Below, one piece after another: positions 11,344-22,025 of a stretch of DNA of 64,000 bases. The notes below the pieces were generated by a model that saw nothing but the letters and a program-made list of their open reading frames with translations, did no database searches and was not told where the DNA came from. Source of the DNA: Dimargaris cristalligena (lineage: Eukaryota; Kickxellomycota; Dimargaritomycetes; Dimargaritales; Dimargaritaceae); the NCBI GenBank assembly GCA_027576995.1, contig JANBQC010000016.1, forward strand, positions 63,441 through 127,440, read 5' to 3'. Both the position numbers and the translations under genes were made by a program. The stretch's first letter is position 1. The number at the start of each line of letters is the position of its first letter.

Positions 11344-12182
11344 GTCCGATTGTATAGCCCTGTGACAGGCTCGCGAGAACTAGACTGGGTCCCGTACGAC
11401 GATGCCGTCATCGAATCCATCGAAATACACCGTATCCTAATCGGATGGATGAAAGCCTCGCGCCAATTATCGAGTATGCGATGGAATCGAAACTAAACGG
11501 TCGATGAACGAGTCTCTCGTTTCGGTCATGGCGCTGCGGGCCTAGTCCAAGGTACCCAAATTCCTAGAACCTGGCCGATTCGAAGTCGATGTCTCCAACC
11601 GAGCGACGGAATACTCTCCACATGTTCCGAATCCTCGAAGCTCACTTACACAGTTACTCTTCTCGTCACAATCCCGGTCTAGTCTGTTCCCCGGATTCCG
11701 CCCGAATTCACCTACCATAACATCGCATTGTCTAACCATCTATTTATTTATGTGTTTCCTCTGTGCCCGAATCACTCGGTCTCCTAATGTATTCTCTCGT
11801 CCCGCTGTTGCGTTGCGCCTGTCCATCGAATGCCTTTCCTCTGTTTTCATTTTTTTGTTGGTTCATTATCTAGGCCTCCTGGCGCAAGCCCAAGGGTATT
11901 GACAACCGTGTCCGTCGTCGTTTCCGTGGCCAACTGCCCATGCCCAGCATTGGTTATGGTTCCAACAAGAAGACCCGTCACGTCCTGCCCTGCGGTTTCA
12001 AGAAGGCCATTGTCAACAACCTGAAGGATCTCGAATCCCTGATGGTGTGCAACAAGACCTACGCCGCCCAGATTGCCCACTCCGTGAGCGCCAAGAGCCG
12101 TGCCGAGATTATCCAGCGGGCCCAGGAACTGGACGTCCACGTCCTGAACCGTTCCGCTCGTCTCCGCACTGAAGAGAAATAA
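11218..12182 (+). CDS. RPL32: 60S ribosomal protein eL32
   Basis: Component of the large ribosomal subunit. Two exons, 11218-11307 and 11874-12182, joined in phase 0 to give 132 residues, the usual length for eL32. Family hallmarks are visible across both exons: the basic N-terminus ending in [11 protein letters not shown], then [15 protein letters not shown] at the start of exon 2, followed by [13 protein letters not shown] and the C-terminal RSARLRTEE. The donor is GTAAGA and the acceptor CTAG. The 566-base intron is long for a small ribosomal protein gene and starts with a (CATC)n repeat. Confidence 0.96.
11308..11873 (+). other. Long intron of the eL32 gene
   Basis: 566-base intron with GTAAGA donor and CTAG acceptor. 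It begins with a (CATC)n/(CGTC)n tract (about 11314-11346). Ribosomal-protein introns often host snoRNAs, but I could not find a convincing C/D box pair or H/ACA fold by eye. Confidence 0.7.
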
Positions 12183-13543
12183 ATGGTTTAAAATACTCTT
12201 TATTTTTGGCCTACTAAATACACTCTCCCACCTCCTCCCCCCTTCCTACCTTCACAATCTACTGTATCTCCCCCTCACCTCTCTCCAAATTGACACTCTC
12301 CGCTTGGAATACTCTAAATAAACGAGCACGCTGTGGTTTTGGGCTGTCGCATCTTAATTCACTTGATTATAAGTTATTGAATACTCCGTCTTCGCCACTG
12401 CAATACTTGCGCGTTGAATGGTGGCGTGTATTGTTTTAGGCCAACCGTTTCCTAGAATTTGTTTTTCGTAAATTTGAATGACTAATAGTCCAGTGGATGG
12501 AACGGACCATGATAGGTGTTCCGATGAATGCCTATTTCTACCATCGTCAGGGCTATTCAAAGTACATCTGTTCGATCATTAGTCATTCAAATTTAATGAA
12601 GAGATTATACTAACTGTTGGGAAGCTGTAATAATAATGTCCTTTAGAATAGAAATCAGTACCCTAATTTCAGGGTTAATTCGAGGTATTGCGACAGAAAT
12701 CTAGCAACTATATACAACGGTTACATCAGTTAAAAGACTATAATCGTGATACTTGCCGCCTGGAAAACCGAAGGGTACGACTAAGTATATCTTGTGTTAG
12801 AGTGGTTGGTCGATATCCTGTGCAGCTCTTGTATACTTCTCCCTATCTGAACTTAACGTATGTATTCGGGTTTCCATGTTGTCATTTGCACATTTTCTGC
12901 AACTCCCCTGAGCAATAACCCTTAATGCTCCGAGCACAGCCCGAGAATCGGTTAGAATGTGAGGAATCCCTGGACCACACCATATGTCTCGCAGTACACT
13001 TGTCACTATTCATTTATCCAATCATGCATGAGCCTTGGTGAAGCCCCCATTTCTAGTTAGTATTTACCATGAGATAAGTCCTTTTGGATTCAGTACGCCA
13101 ACACCTGGAAGTGTGCATGCCGAGGGGTGTAGCCAGTGTTGGAGAACCCTCCATCTCCCTCTCCTAAAAAAAATCACAGAGCAGTCACACCTGGTTAGGA
13201 GTGAACATAAATACTATCATTCACATCCCCTGCGTTTAGCCTCTCATCATCACATTCCAAGTTATCCAGCGACAGGGGAAAATTCCTGGTCCGATTCGTC
13301 TTGTTATATTTCAAATCATCATCATTATCTTCATTGTCACAGCTTTGGATAGTGTGTTTGAAAGGGACCTATCTCTGGAGGTATTGTTTGTCCACGGGTG
13401 CGCATCCATTAGATCTGAAGAATAGCCAGGGTCGAAGTAGCACTAGTCCTTCCGATAAACTTGGCCTTTATACACACATATTACATATTCGTTAACTGAG
13501 GCCAATTAGCCTGAATTTATTTGGTTAATTTTCCCTTGAATAG
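12183..13543. other. Intergenic region, possible transposon fragment within
   Basis: No intact gene. The - strand at 12797-13006 has a short RNase H-like motif, annotated separately. The rest is AT-rich with no recognised content. Confidence 0.45.
12797..13006 (-). mobile_element. Possible RNase H fragment of a retroelement (relic)
   Basis: A 69-codon frame carries ILTDSRAVLGAL near its start, which resembles the TDSxAxLxAL core of RNase H domains found in non-LTR and LTR retrotransposons. The flanking translation shows no further conserved RNase H or reverse transcriptase motif, so this is at best a small decayed piece. It may be chance. Confidence 0.22.
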
Positions 13544-13551
13544 TATAAATA
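13544..13551 (+). promoter_or_regulatory. Candidate TATA box
   Basis: TATAAATA about 350 bases upstream of the methyltransferase ATG. Motif evidence only; the distance implies a long leader. Confidence 0.25.
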
Positions 13552-13901
13552 ATGGCCCTATTCCCACCTGACTACGGCCATTAACATACATTTCAGAGAC
13601 GCGGATCACTCTTCCATCCATTCAATATTTTCTCAATCGTGTCAAAGTGTATCTATTGAAGGAGGTCTGTGCCTTGGGTGTATTCACAAGTTACTGAAGC
13701 CAATCGATCCAAACCACAACCCCATCCCACCAGGAATCCGCTGACCTTAAATATAAGAAGTCCCTCGAATTCTCCGGATAAATCGCGTAGTTTAATGAAC
13801 CACTTGCTTAGCTGTCATTGCCGTTTACTTTATTTGGACCCGCGTAAATCCGGACTCCACCTCAACATCTTTTACCAGAGAGCTCTTTCCCTTAGTTCAC
13901 C

Positions 13902-15179
13902 ATGCCAACCACCGCCAGCCCCGATCCATGGAAGCCCCAGCTCTATGATAAATATAGCGCACACCACACGCCCACTCAAGCCCAGTCAATTATAGACTGC
14001 CTCCACCAGCACTTAACCCCCCGCTCCCGACTGCTGGACCTCGGCTGTGGCACGGGTGTAACTACCGTCCGATTTCAGGATTGCTGTGCCCATGTGGTAG
14101 GGGTAGACAAGAGCCCGGCCATGGTTGCGGCCTCTCGGCAGCGCGGGTGCTATGACGTTCGTGTGGCCGATGGACACGACTTGCAAGAGGCAGGTATTCG
14201 GCCCGAAGAGTTCGATGCAGTATACTCGCATGACGGTAAGTGGTTTTCCGAGATGGATGCAATAGTTCTGCTATTCAAAGGGTTAGAGGGTGGTTGCGAA
14301 CCAGACAGATGGTCATGGATTCTAATGGTGCCTTGGTATCTAATAGACACGTTCCATATATATATATATATATATGTATTCGACTCTCACTTTTGGCAAT
14401 ATCCTATTATCCGAATGTACCTCCGGCATTATCATTTCCAGCCATTCACTGGATGAAAAAGGACCCAGTCAAGGTAGTTCGCGAAATTCACCGCTGCTTG
14501 AAACCAGGTGGCTATTTGACGGCCAAGTTCTTTGCCCACCATGGCATGTCGGGTAAGTCAATATCTGAGATGATCAAAAAGCCCAATCATTAAGTTAACG
14601 GGCTTTTGTTGAGGATTTACGTACCTTATTTTAAAGAATATCAGGCATAGGCCTGAGTGCTACCGGCCACGCCTTCACATATACTACATTAGCCCAGCCG
14701 ACCTGATAGCCACCCCCCTCCTCTCTCTCTTCTTGCATTCGGGTAAGCAACATCTACCCATAACCGTACAACCACCATATTAACCCCAACTTCACTCCTC
14801 CCTTATACCATTCGACTGCAACCACGTTATATCAGCCATCTACTCGACCCTCATTGCCGTCGTTGGACAATACGGCCAGGATGGAGCTGCACTTGCCCCC
14901 TGGTACCTTCCCACCGCTGACGAGTACAAGGCGATCCTCGAGCAAAACGGGTTTCGGGTCCACGCCATTAATGTGACCCCTGAAATTGTGCCCTTGAATA
15001 TCACGGTACGAATGGCCCTCGACATGTTTGCCGATAGCTTTGTGGGCAGCTGGGCCGACGAGGCAACTAAGAATGAGGTATTCGACAAGGTGGTCCAAGC
15101 CGTTGAACCCGTTATATGCCGCGGGGGGGTTTATTATGCCGACTATGTTAATCTCAGTGTCGTTGCAGAGAGGCTTTAA
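13902..15179 (+). CDS. Class I SAM-dependent methyltransferase
   Basis: Three-exon model: 13902-14235, 14442-14552 and 14836-15179, all GTAAGT/G-type donors in phase 1, giving 262 residues. Motif I of the Rossmann-like SAM fold is clear (LLDLGCGTG, residues 45-53), followed by the acidic motif II residue in VVGVDKSPAM, a DGHDL segment, EFDAVYSHD at the exon 1 end, and AIHWMKKDP plus LKPGGYLTAKF in exon 2. This layout is that of the methyltransferase 11/25 group (UbiE- or trans-aconitate-methyltransferase-like). The substrate cannot be told from sequence; small-molecule carboxyl or lipid methylation would be typical. Intron 1 contains a long (TA)n tract. Confidence 0.85.
14355..14375. repeat. 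(TA)n microsatellite in methyltransferase intron 1
   Basis: Uninterrupted alternating A/T tract of about 20 bases, some 65 bases before the 3' splice site. Confidence 0.95.
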
Positions 15180-16374
15180 AAATAATGGGATGTCTTCATT
15201 TGGTCTGGCTTTAGCCGTGGCGGAGCACCTTTACCAATATTTGAATCTCGAGACTAAGCCAGGTATTTTATTTAACATTTTACTCCTCGACAGTTATAGA
15301 TGGGATATAGGTTAATAAATAAACAGATGTCATATGTATTGGCATCTACCGAATCCACTTGGAACCCTCTCCGTCCACCTCACGTTGATGCAAGCACTTC
15401 GCTTATCCAATGTACATTTTGTACCAGCTGGTACTGGATCATTCTCGCCACAATCCTCGAGTCGAGTTGATGGGCAATGCGGGTTTGTTGGTCACGACCT
15501 AAAATACTGCCACAGGCATTATCGAGCTTATGCAAAGTAGCGTCTGGCTAAAGCTCAGCTATTACGATTGGTCCAGCCCTTTAATGGGATGCATCCCGTT
15601 TTGGACAGTTGTACTACTTGGAGATGAAAAGAACAGTACGAACCATGGGCAAAAGCATATTGTTTTCCCCACCTGACCTCCGCGGCCTATGTCTGGATAT
15701 AGAATAAATATGGATGTAGTACCAGCTGCGTCGTTAGTGTGAGGTGTCTTTAAAAACCAATCACCCCTACCATGCCTTTAAAATGAAAGAGGGCGGGTTG
15801 TTTTGAGCCAAGTCAAGGAATATAAAGTATATCCATCAAGACCAGTGTGACCTTCATTGGCTGTCGTAGTTCCACTATATAGAGGTGGTGTGCGTACCCT
15901 GCCCTCTTTTGTACACCCCAGATGACATCGGAGACGGTGTGGGTTAACAGCCGCCTTCCGATTCGTGGAGGAGGAGGGGAAGGGGCTGTTGTGTGGCCAG
16001 AGCTCTTAATTTGCGGCATTCCTTTAATGGGACGCGGGATCATAATAATGGTGCCTCCCCCCACTTTGTGTCCAACGTAATCAATGTGGCCTAGTAAGTG
16101 ATGGCGGCGGGCGAAAGAGTGGATTTCCCGATTTTTCGCCTTAGTTTCATAAAAGGAGACCGCTGGCCCCACTGTCCCGATTATTTGCACCTTTCCCTTT
16201 TAAAAAAGAGAGAGATATATATATAAGTACTTGTTCGTTTTCTCCGGCACCTTTTATATTTCTCGGCCTCTCTTACGTTGCCTTTTATTATCTAAAACTA
16301 ACAACCCCTCCGACCCGGTCCCGAAGCTCCTATTACCAACTGCAAGTCTCTTTCCCGACCTCATTCACTCTACC
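15180..16374. other. Intergenic region
   Basis: About 1.2 kb with no supported gene. The last 180 bases are pyrimidine-rich with a TATATATATAA tract at about 16216-16226, probably the promoter and leader of the uridine phosphorylase gene. Confidence 0.5.
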
Positions 16375-18710
16375 ATGACCCTAAGCAATGACATGACCAA
16401 CGCCAATTTCCCCGTCGATGGGGAAGGCCGTACTTACCACGTCGGCCTGAAATGCGGTGAAGGTAAGCCCCTCTACTCCCTCCCTTTGGTGAGGTCCTTG
16501 GTCTCTCTACTACCCTATGCCTTGTTTTGCATCTCGGCAAATTCCCTATATACGTAGTTTCCGGGTTGTTTGGAAACCCCTTTATTGGACAGGCCCACAA
16601 GTGCTAGCAGGCATAAAAAAATAACAAAAGTTACGTATAGAAGTACCGCCTCGGCTGCACATTAGCCGAGGAGGGAAGCGGTAAAGAATGAGCGGGGAGG
16701 AGTACACTTTGGACTGTTTTGGCTCCCACGTCATTCAAGCCCCTGACCGGCGATATGCCATCAAATTTTGGGATACCCACTTTCTGGTCGCTCCCCCCTC
16801 CCCTAGTGAGCCTTATTAAGACTAGCGGTGCGCGCGCCGTGGATGTGAGCAACATGTGGCTAACTGGTTCCCGGGGATTTTTAAATACCTCTATGCATGT
16901 CATGCGGGAATATCTCCGGTCACTAACCTCGCTCCTGGTTCAATTTATATGTCAATATCCACCATATATATTTCTCTCCCCCCATCCGTTTTAGTGGCCC
17001 ACCGCGTTATTACCGTGGGCGACCCAGAACGCGCCGGTAAATTCGCGAAGCTCCTTGACCAGGAGGACGCCGACCTGTTCGCCCACCTGTCGCATCGCGG
17101 TTTTTACACCATCACGGGTACCTACAAGGGCGTCCCCGTGAGCATCGTGGCTATTGGCATGGTAGGTCTGGGACACCCTAGTGAGTTGATTCCATAAACA
17201 TTCTCATCAATCGAATCATGCAAAGGGAGGGCCATACGACCCAGAGTACCTGGCCCATGCCTGATAATAATACTTGCATATATATATATATATATATTGG
17301 GCCTAGGGTTACGGCAGTCCAAATATGCACATGAGGTGTCAGTTGACTTGGGCAGTAATTACAATCCAAGGACCATATCCTTTATGTATATTTCAATCTA
17401 TAATGATTGGTGACTAACCACATGCTTTCCAATGTCTTTTGTTAATCCCCTATGTTACTTTAGGGTATGTCCATGATGGACTTCTTCGTGCGCGAAGTGC
17501 GGGCCGTTGTTCAAGGCCCTATGGCTATGATTCGGTAAGTTACAATAGCCGAACTGTCCATTGGAGAGCGAAACCTAATGGTTATATGATATACTCCACT
17601 AGTTAAATTTGTAACGTCCATTATTAACCACTTCCGTCCCTTATATATATATATATGTACTTATGTGTGCATCAAAATCGGCCAGACTGGGTTCTTGCGG
17701 CTCCACCTCTTCAGCCAAGGTTGGTGACATCATTGTCCCCACCGAAGCCATTGCCGTGACCCGGAATTTCGACTTCTTCACCCACGCCAAAGGCGACAGC
17801 CCGTACCTTGTGTCGGAACCCGTAGCCGCCGATCCCAAGATGACCCAATTGGTAAGTACCTACTAGTCCAAGTGATCTATTACCGCGAAATCTGCGAGAG
17901 TTGAATTTTCCTCCCATTTCCCGGGTTTTACTCCAGAAAAATACGGCAATAGCATCCCCTGTTTAGTTAATATGCACAGTCGAGTTCCGTTTATTACAAA
18001 AACCGACCTACTAATACATATATAGTTTGATCTAATATTCTACTTGGTATTGTCGGCATCAGCTTACGAAAGAACTAGTCCAGCTCTTTGGTGATAAGAA
18101 GGTCTCGACCGGTTTGAACGCGACTTGCGACTCGTTCTATTCCAGCCAAGGTAAGGATTTTGCTTCCACATTTCATTTCTATAATAAGCCAGTACACGTT
18201 CACTCTAAGCAGCCACCGTATAGCCAAGTTTCTTCAACAAACTATATGAGATTTCTAATGGCCACCACCCTCCCCAATATATATTTATCTATATGTGTGT
18301 ATGTAACAGGCCGCTTCGACCAAAACTTCCTGGACGCCAACCAGCAGGTCGTTGACCACCTTCGGCAAATCTACCCGCAGTTCGCCTCACTGGAAATGGA
18401 GACCTTCATGCTCTACCATCTGGCCGCCACTTCCTTAGGCCCCCAAGCCCAACAGCTGGCCGCGTCGTTGAGCTCGGCGACCAACAACGATAGCCAGTCC
18501 GACGAATCTCCACCAGCTGCTACCCCCGCCCCTGAAGTGGTGGCCCTTACTGCCAACCATGATACTTCCATCCGGGCCGCCGCCGCCATGATGGTCTTCG
18601 CTGACCGGAACCGGAACCAGTTTATCGACAAACAACTGGTAAACCAGCTGGAAACTTCCGTAGGTCATGCTATCCTGGAAACCCTGATCCAGACTCCGTT
18701 GGATGTTTAA
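16375..18710 (+). CDS. Uridine phosphorylase
   Basis: Catalyses reversible phosphorolysis of uridine to uracil and ribose-1-phosphate in pyrimidine salvage. Six exons: 16375-16462, 16995-17161, 17464-17534, 17686-17851, 18063-18150 and 18310-18710, giving 326 residues with consistent phases. Nucleoside-phosphorylase features: GDPER phosphate-binding loop (residues 38-42), the AIGM-GMSMMDFFVRE segment across the exon 2/3 joint, RLGSCGS (residues 109-115) and the EME ribose-binding triad (222-224). An extra Ser/Asp/Pro/Ala-rich loop (roughly residues 250-278) interrupts the C-terminal domain. For exon 2 I chose the GTAGGT donor at 17162 because it restores the family segment. The GTGAGT at 17181 would shift the frame. 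Confidence 0.9.
17278..17297. repeat. (TA)n microsatellite in uridine phosphorylase intron 2
   Basis: Pure alternating A/T tract of about 20 bases inside the intron. Confidence 0.95.
17642..17656. repeat. (TA)n microsatellite in uridine phosphorylase intron 3
   Basis: Pure alternating A/T tract about 30 bases before the 3' splice site. Confidence 0.9.
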
Positions 18711-19361
18711 TAACGTGGGCCAATCTAATGTGCGCCCCCCTCTCCCAGCGACCTACTCGTTATACACATAAATTGTCTTCTTTTAACGCTTGTGGACTCC
18801 CACTTCTTTTTACAGTTTAAATAGTGATGCCTTTATATTATTCGTTTTCAACTTAAATAAGGCAGCACCGGGTTGGTACTGGTTGTTGATGCCCCTTTCA
18901 TTTATGTCTCATTCATTGTTTTATCTTCATATAGCGCCTGTCCTGTATTTAGCTGTGTCTTCGGATTACGTTTTGCTCGACTTCCTTCCCTTTACCCGCC
19001 CTATTCTTCATGCTGCAGTATGTTTATGATACCATTTCGTGTTCGCTCAATTCATCAACTTGATTTTAAAACGACTGTTGTACCCCCCCTTCCCTACACC
19101 TACCTTAATCTCAGACAAACCACGAATGTATATATATACACGTACATTTATTATTATAAATACGGGTATGCTATAACGTAACCCCAGTTATGGTAAAAGC
19201 ATTCGAAATGACAGCTGTGAAAATTGAAAGTGAGCTAGTAGGGAAGAGAAGAGAAAAAATCCTGTAAATTGAACATACATACTCGTAAAGACATAAGAAA
19301 GCACAGTTGGCTTAGTGGGCGGTAGAGCCCCGACCTTGATTTGCCATTTACAATCCAAGGC
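18711..19361. other. Convergent intergenic region
   Basis: About 650 bases between the convergent uridine phosphorylase and DNAJC9-like genes. No gene seen. The + strand is pyrimidine- and AT-rich with a short AT microsatellite near 19130. Confidence 0.5.
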
Positions 19362-20516
19362 CTATTTCGCCTTGCCGAAGAGCTTCTTCTGTAGGGCTTC
19401 GAATTCGGCATCCGTCGGTTCACTGATGGGGGCGGCGCTCGACTTCTTGGTGGGTTTCCGCTGACCCTTCGCATCACGTTTGGTTTTCTTGGTCGCCGGT
19501 TGGGCGTATTTGGCCTCTAGGTTAGCGATGACCGAGTCCATCCGCTGCCGACCCCGCTTTTGAATGAGGGCCTTTAGATTATCCATACCGGCCTCATCAT
19601 CCTTGGCATTAGCGGCATCATTGTCATCGTCGTCGCTGTAGCCTGCGGTCTTGGATTTTCCTTTCCCTTTAGAAGCGGGGCGCCGGTTTTCGTCGGTCAC
19701 TGCACTGGATTGCCGGGTCTTCCTCTTTTTGGCGGCGCCGCCGCCCATGGTCGAGCTAGGGCCAGTCAAACCCAGTTCACGGGCCATTGCCTCCGCCTCC
19801 CGGGCCTCCTCCTCGGCCGCCCGCCGCCGGCGCGCATGTTGCTTAGCACAGAACTTCTTATATTTCTTCATCCGCGGCAACGCCTTACTCTGAATCTCCT
19901 CATCCAACCATCCGCGGAATCGCTGCTCATCTTCCACCGTCGCCAGCAGCACCGTATTCAAAATTAGGTCCATGTCCCCCTCGCATTGCCGGTACGCGGC
20001 CAATACATCGGCGCGTTCTTCGGCGGAATCGCGGTACTGTGCGGAGAACTGGGCAATGGTGCTGGCGTTGACCAAATCGGTGTAGAGATCGGTGAAATAG
20101 GCGTCCCAGTCACGGCCCTCTTCGATAATGTCATCGAGGAGGGCGGAGTCTTCGGTGGAACCCGTCCGGTCGTACCGGCGGCGTTTGGCCTCGTCGGATA
20201 GAATGCTATAGGCCAGTGTGATTTTCTGGAAGCGTTCGGTCCATTGGATACGCAGGGCTTCTTCGTCCTCGGGGTCGTTGCTGTTGGTTTTATTGTTGGA
20301 ACTGGCCGTGGTCTGGGTGGGGTGCTGCTGGCTCAGCTTATCGGGATGGAAGCGGATGGCCATTTTACGGTACGCATGTTTAATCTGGTCACCGGTGGCC
20401 TTTTCATCGAGTTCCAGAATGACATAAAGGCTGGGTGGTTCCTCGTTGTCACTGGACTGGTCATCGTGGTCAGCCTCCGCCAATAGACGGTGAATACGTT
20501 CGTGGTGGGACGCCAT
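19362..20516 (-). CDS. J-domain co-chaperone, DNAJC9-like
   Basis: Intronless, 384 residues. The J domain occupies about residues 28-125 with the HPD motif at 57-59, which stimulates Hsp70 ATPase activity. A Gln/Thr/Asn/Ser-rich insertion of roughly 25 residues sits between the HPD loop and helix III (ERFQKITLAYSILSD). After the J domain come the conserved DNAJC9-type segments, including a YRDSAEERADVLAAY stretch, EGDMDLIL and LPRMKKYKKF. The C-terminus is Lys/Arg- and Glu-rich with nuclear-localisation-like patches. DNAJC9 proteins act as H3-H4 histone co-chaperones recruiting Hsp70; that role here is by family resemblance. The tail (EFEALQKKLFGKAK) resembles the histone-binding end of the family. 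Confidence 0.87.
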   Translation of the reverse strand: MASHHERIHRLLAEADHDDQSSDNEEPPSLYVILELDEKATGDQIKHAYRKMAIRFHPDKLSQQHPTQTTASSNNKTNSNDPEDEEALRIQWTERFQKITLAYSILSDEAKRRRYDRTGSTEDSALLDDIIEEGRDWDAYFTDLYTDLVNASTIAQFSAQYRDSAEERADVLAAYRQCEGDMDLILNTVLLATVEDEQRFRGWLDEEIQSKALPRMKKYKKFCAKQHARRRRAAEEEAREAEAMARELGLTGPSSTMGGGAAKKRKTRQSSAVTDENRRPASKGKGKSKTAGYSDDDDNDAANAKDDEAGMDNLKALIQKRGRQRMDSVIANLEAKYAQPATKKTKRDAKGQRKPTKKSSAAPISEPTDAEFEALQKKLFGKAK

Positions 20517-22025
20517 GGTACTGGTAAAAGGAACTAGAATGACTTCGGTGGGAGGGACGTAAACTATAGGTTAGAAGGAAATTAAAGAGAGGAAAGTAAC
20601 GAGGCTTACGTAAACAATGGAATTGGAAGACTATGAACTCTAGTTGGTGAAAGCCACAAGTTACATTTTATTCAGCTCTTGCTTATGAGCGGTTGTATTT
20701 GTTTACACTTGAGAATGGGAAAGCCTTCGAAGGTATAGGTTTATACGCACGAGCAGAAATATACCAGTTTTGGGTCACGTGAGTGCACTTATGGCCTACC
20801 CTATTCATGACCTCACTACCAGTCCAAGTCGGCGCGATCTAAACACTAGACCGAATTCCAATTAGTCACAGGCCTCCAATACAAGGGTTATGTAGTTTAT
20901 GTCTAACATTCCCAATTTTGTGGTATTATATTATTATGACAGGTATATAGAATATATAGCGGTTATTCGACGATATTCCAATAGTCTATAACTTATAGTA
21001 TACCTTACCAGTGGAGTATAGCGACTTGAATAAAGGTAACTGAGCTGTTGCTTCTATTCGACATTGAACTAGATATGATCACCATCTACGGCTCTTTGAG
21101 TTTTGTAGTCTGTCAACCTGGGCCATGGTATTTAAGCTTGCGCTCTACTATCATGGCCAAAGGGTTACTTTGGTGATTGTTCCTGGTTCTATTCACAGCC
21201 CGAATGGCCCTGCCCATCATATCCTACCTTTCCCTTATGCTAGATTTGGAAGACCTGGTGGTAAATATTAGGCCAACTGGCCTTCATTGGGTACCATTTA
21301 CATTGCGAATTAATCCAATCAAGAAAATGAAATAACTAATGGGCAGGTTTGAAATCGATATTTCCCAAAATTACAAAAACCACATAGAAAACAAGGTCAT
21401 GGAGTCGATTAGCGAGGAGGATCGTGAAAAGCGTCGGTATTTAGTAGATTATCAATGTGAAAAGAAATAAGTCAAATTCGAAGTGAATGAATGGCAAGGG
21501 GAGGGGAAGGGGAAGAAGGGGAGAAGGAAAATCCAGGGGGAAAAGCATGCAAATGGAAACCACAACTTAAGGTGATCGAATGGAAAGAGGGGTAATATAT
21601 ATGGTAGGTACAGGCCCGAATAGCCGCGAGACTCCCGCATTGGGAGAGTAACGCAAGGAGCCTCGGAGAATATCGGGCGCCCCTTAAACTCAACGTAAGA
21701 GCACAATGGTACCATATTCAGTACGGGAATGTGCGAGTTTAAGAGCAACTACCATCTAGGGACAGGTAAAGGAGGGAAGAGGGTAAGAAATGGGGGGAAG
21801 ATGAAGACGGAAGTGAAAAAGAGCAGACAGAAGGAATTAAATGCGCAGTGGCATAAGACAACAAAACGCACACGAAATGGGGTACAGAGAAACAGAAGAG
21901 AAGGGGGAAGAGGAGACGGCTGCAATTTTGTTCACATTCAGCGAAAATCGGGGAGAAAGAGAGCGAATAATCCAAGTGGGATCATTCGCGGTCCACCTCC
22001 TAAAACGTATAGGAAAGGGAAGCCC
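20517..22025. other. Intergenic region
   Basis: About 1.5 kb between two - strand genes: upstream of the DNAJC9-like gene and downstream of importin alpha. The + strand is purine-rich from about 21480 to 22020, that is pyrimidine-rich in the sense of importin alpha transcription, so part is likely its 3' UTR. No gene seen. Confidence 0.5.

Noticed and set aside
17162..17180. Alternative GTGAGT donor at 17181 for uridine phosphorylase exon 2
   Set aside because: It would leave exon 3 out of frame. GTAGGT at 17162 restores the family segment GMSMMDFF.
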